From NCBI RefSeq assembly GCF_002077155.1, contig NZ_CP015027.1:2582501-2646500 (forward strand): 64,000 nucleotides of DNA, in the 5' to 3' direction. This document shows positions 63,693 through 64,000 of this stretch, piece by piece (position 1 is the first letter of the stretch; every line of letters starts with the position of its first letter). Below the pieces are notes generated by a model. The model was given only the letters and a program-made list of their open reading frames with translations, made no database searches and had not been told where the DNA came from. The position numbers were made by a program, and so were the translations under genes. This DNA is from Sporosarcina sp. P33 (lineage in GTDB: Bacteria > Bacillota > Bacilli > Bacillales_A > Planococcaceae).

Positions 63693-63711
63693 TCACGGAA
63701 GGGTTTTCGTT
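63675..63711 (+). terminator. Terminator after comFB
   Basis: AAACCCTTCCG pairs with CGGAAGGGTTT around an 8-base loop. The upstream arm covers the end of the gene. Confidence 0.85.
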
Positions 63712-63738
63712 TATTTCAATAATGAAACTAACCATGTC

Positions 63739-64000
63739 AAGCGCTCATAAAACCCCCGCAAGCGCTCATACCTCTCTGGCAACCGCTCATAGATTCCTCC
63801 AAGCGCTCATACCAAGCCGCTGACCGCTCTTAGATCTCTTCAAGCGCTCAATCAAGGCAGCCAACCGCTCATAACGCACTCCGAAAAAACTTATTACCTC
63901 TTAAACACAGGCTTCCGCATTCATGTGCGCATGAATCATGTCAAGCGCTCATAAAACCCCGGCAAGCGCTCATACCTCTCCGTCAACCGCTCATAGATTC
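63739..64000. repeat. 21-bp CGCTCATA array, two cassettes, cut by the window end
   Basis: Units AAGCGCTCATA or AACCGCTCATA begin at 63739, 63760, 63781, 63801, 63822, 63842 and 63863 (20-21 bases apart). A second cassette starts at 63943, 204 bases after the first, and repeats its variable parts almost exactly. The core is that of the 25.4-26.4 kb array but the variable parts differ. Confidence 0.85.

Overview
The window looks like a chromosomal segment of a low-GC Gram-positive spore-former relative in the Bacillales, most like Sporosarcina or another Planococcaceae. The reasons are B. subtilis-type gene order (tagO, tagV-like LCP gene, yvyE, degS, degU; hmoB, hemE, hemH, hemY; yhfH, lplJ, lcfB), SLH-domain surface proteins paired with a SecA2/SlaP accessory secretion pair, a ComK and a ComFB protein, and a ba3-type oxidase. 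The assignment is by recalled family resemblance, not by a search.

Layout. 0-7 kb: the end of a polysaccharide pyruvyl transferase gene, a LytTR regulator divergent from isocitrate lyase (aceA), a glyoxylate-type class V aminotransferase, and an SLH-anchored 5'-nucleotidase. 7-16 kb: cell-wall enzymes (SLH amidase, SLH NlpC/P60, LysM NlpC/P60), a glycosyltransferase with a MurJ-like flippase, a SulP transporter and an SDR enzyme. 16-19 kb: a three-gene ba3 oxidase operon that includes a 46-residue subunit IIa. 19-25 kb: nagB, a small NlpC/P60 hydrolase, slaP, secA2 and tagO. 25.2-26.5 kb: a dense intergenic repeat block. 26.6-37.9 kb: LCP, yvyE, degSU, a lipoprotein, comK, an M20 amidohydrolase, hmoB and hemEHY. 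38-50.5 kb: an accessory island with an IclR regulator, two dead insertion sequences (IS3 and IS110 families), a TRAP transporter, a PuuE-like allantoinase, an AllB-like cyclic amidohydrolase and two carbamoylase/allantoate-amidohydrolase-type enzymes. 50.5-64 kb: yhfH, lplJ, a BceRS-BceAB-type module, lcfB with a FadR-type operator, an S9 peptidase, aspA and comFB, with several repeat families between them.

How genes work together. The surface genes form a consistent set: pyruvyl transferase (SLH ligand modification), SLH enzymes, SecA2/SlaP export, TagO and LCP (wall glycopolymer synthesis and attachment). Two NlpC/P60 genes have sequences upstream that fit the WalR box, so WalRK control is likely. 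The island genes read as uptake and stepwise hydrolysis of a cyclic ureide such as allantoin or a hydantoin, under a local IclR regulator. The island is bounded by two near-identical terminator hairpins, one of them right after hemY.

The most unusual non-coding feature is a pair of array types with an exact 21-bp period (near 25.4-26.4 and 63.7-64.0 kb with core CGCTCATA; near 50.57-50.76 kb with core AATGGCGCGGT). They may be related in core, and two of the loci have a G-quadruplex-prone tract on the same relative side. No rRNA, tRNA, CRISPR array or riboswitch was recognised.
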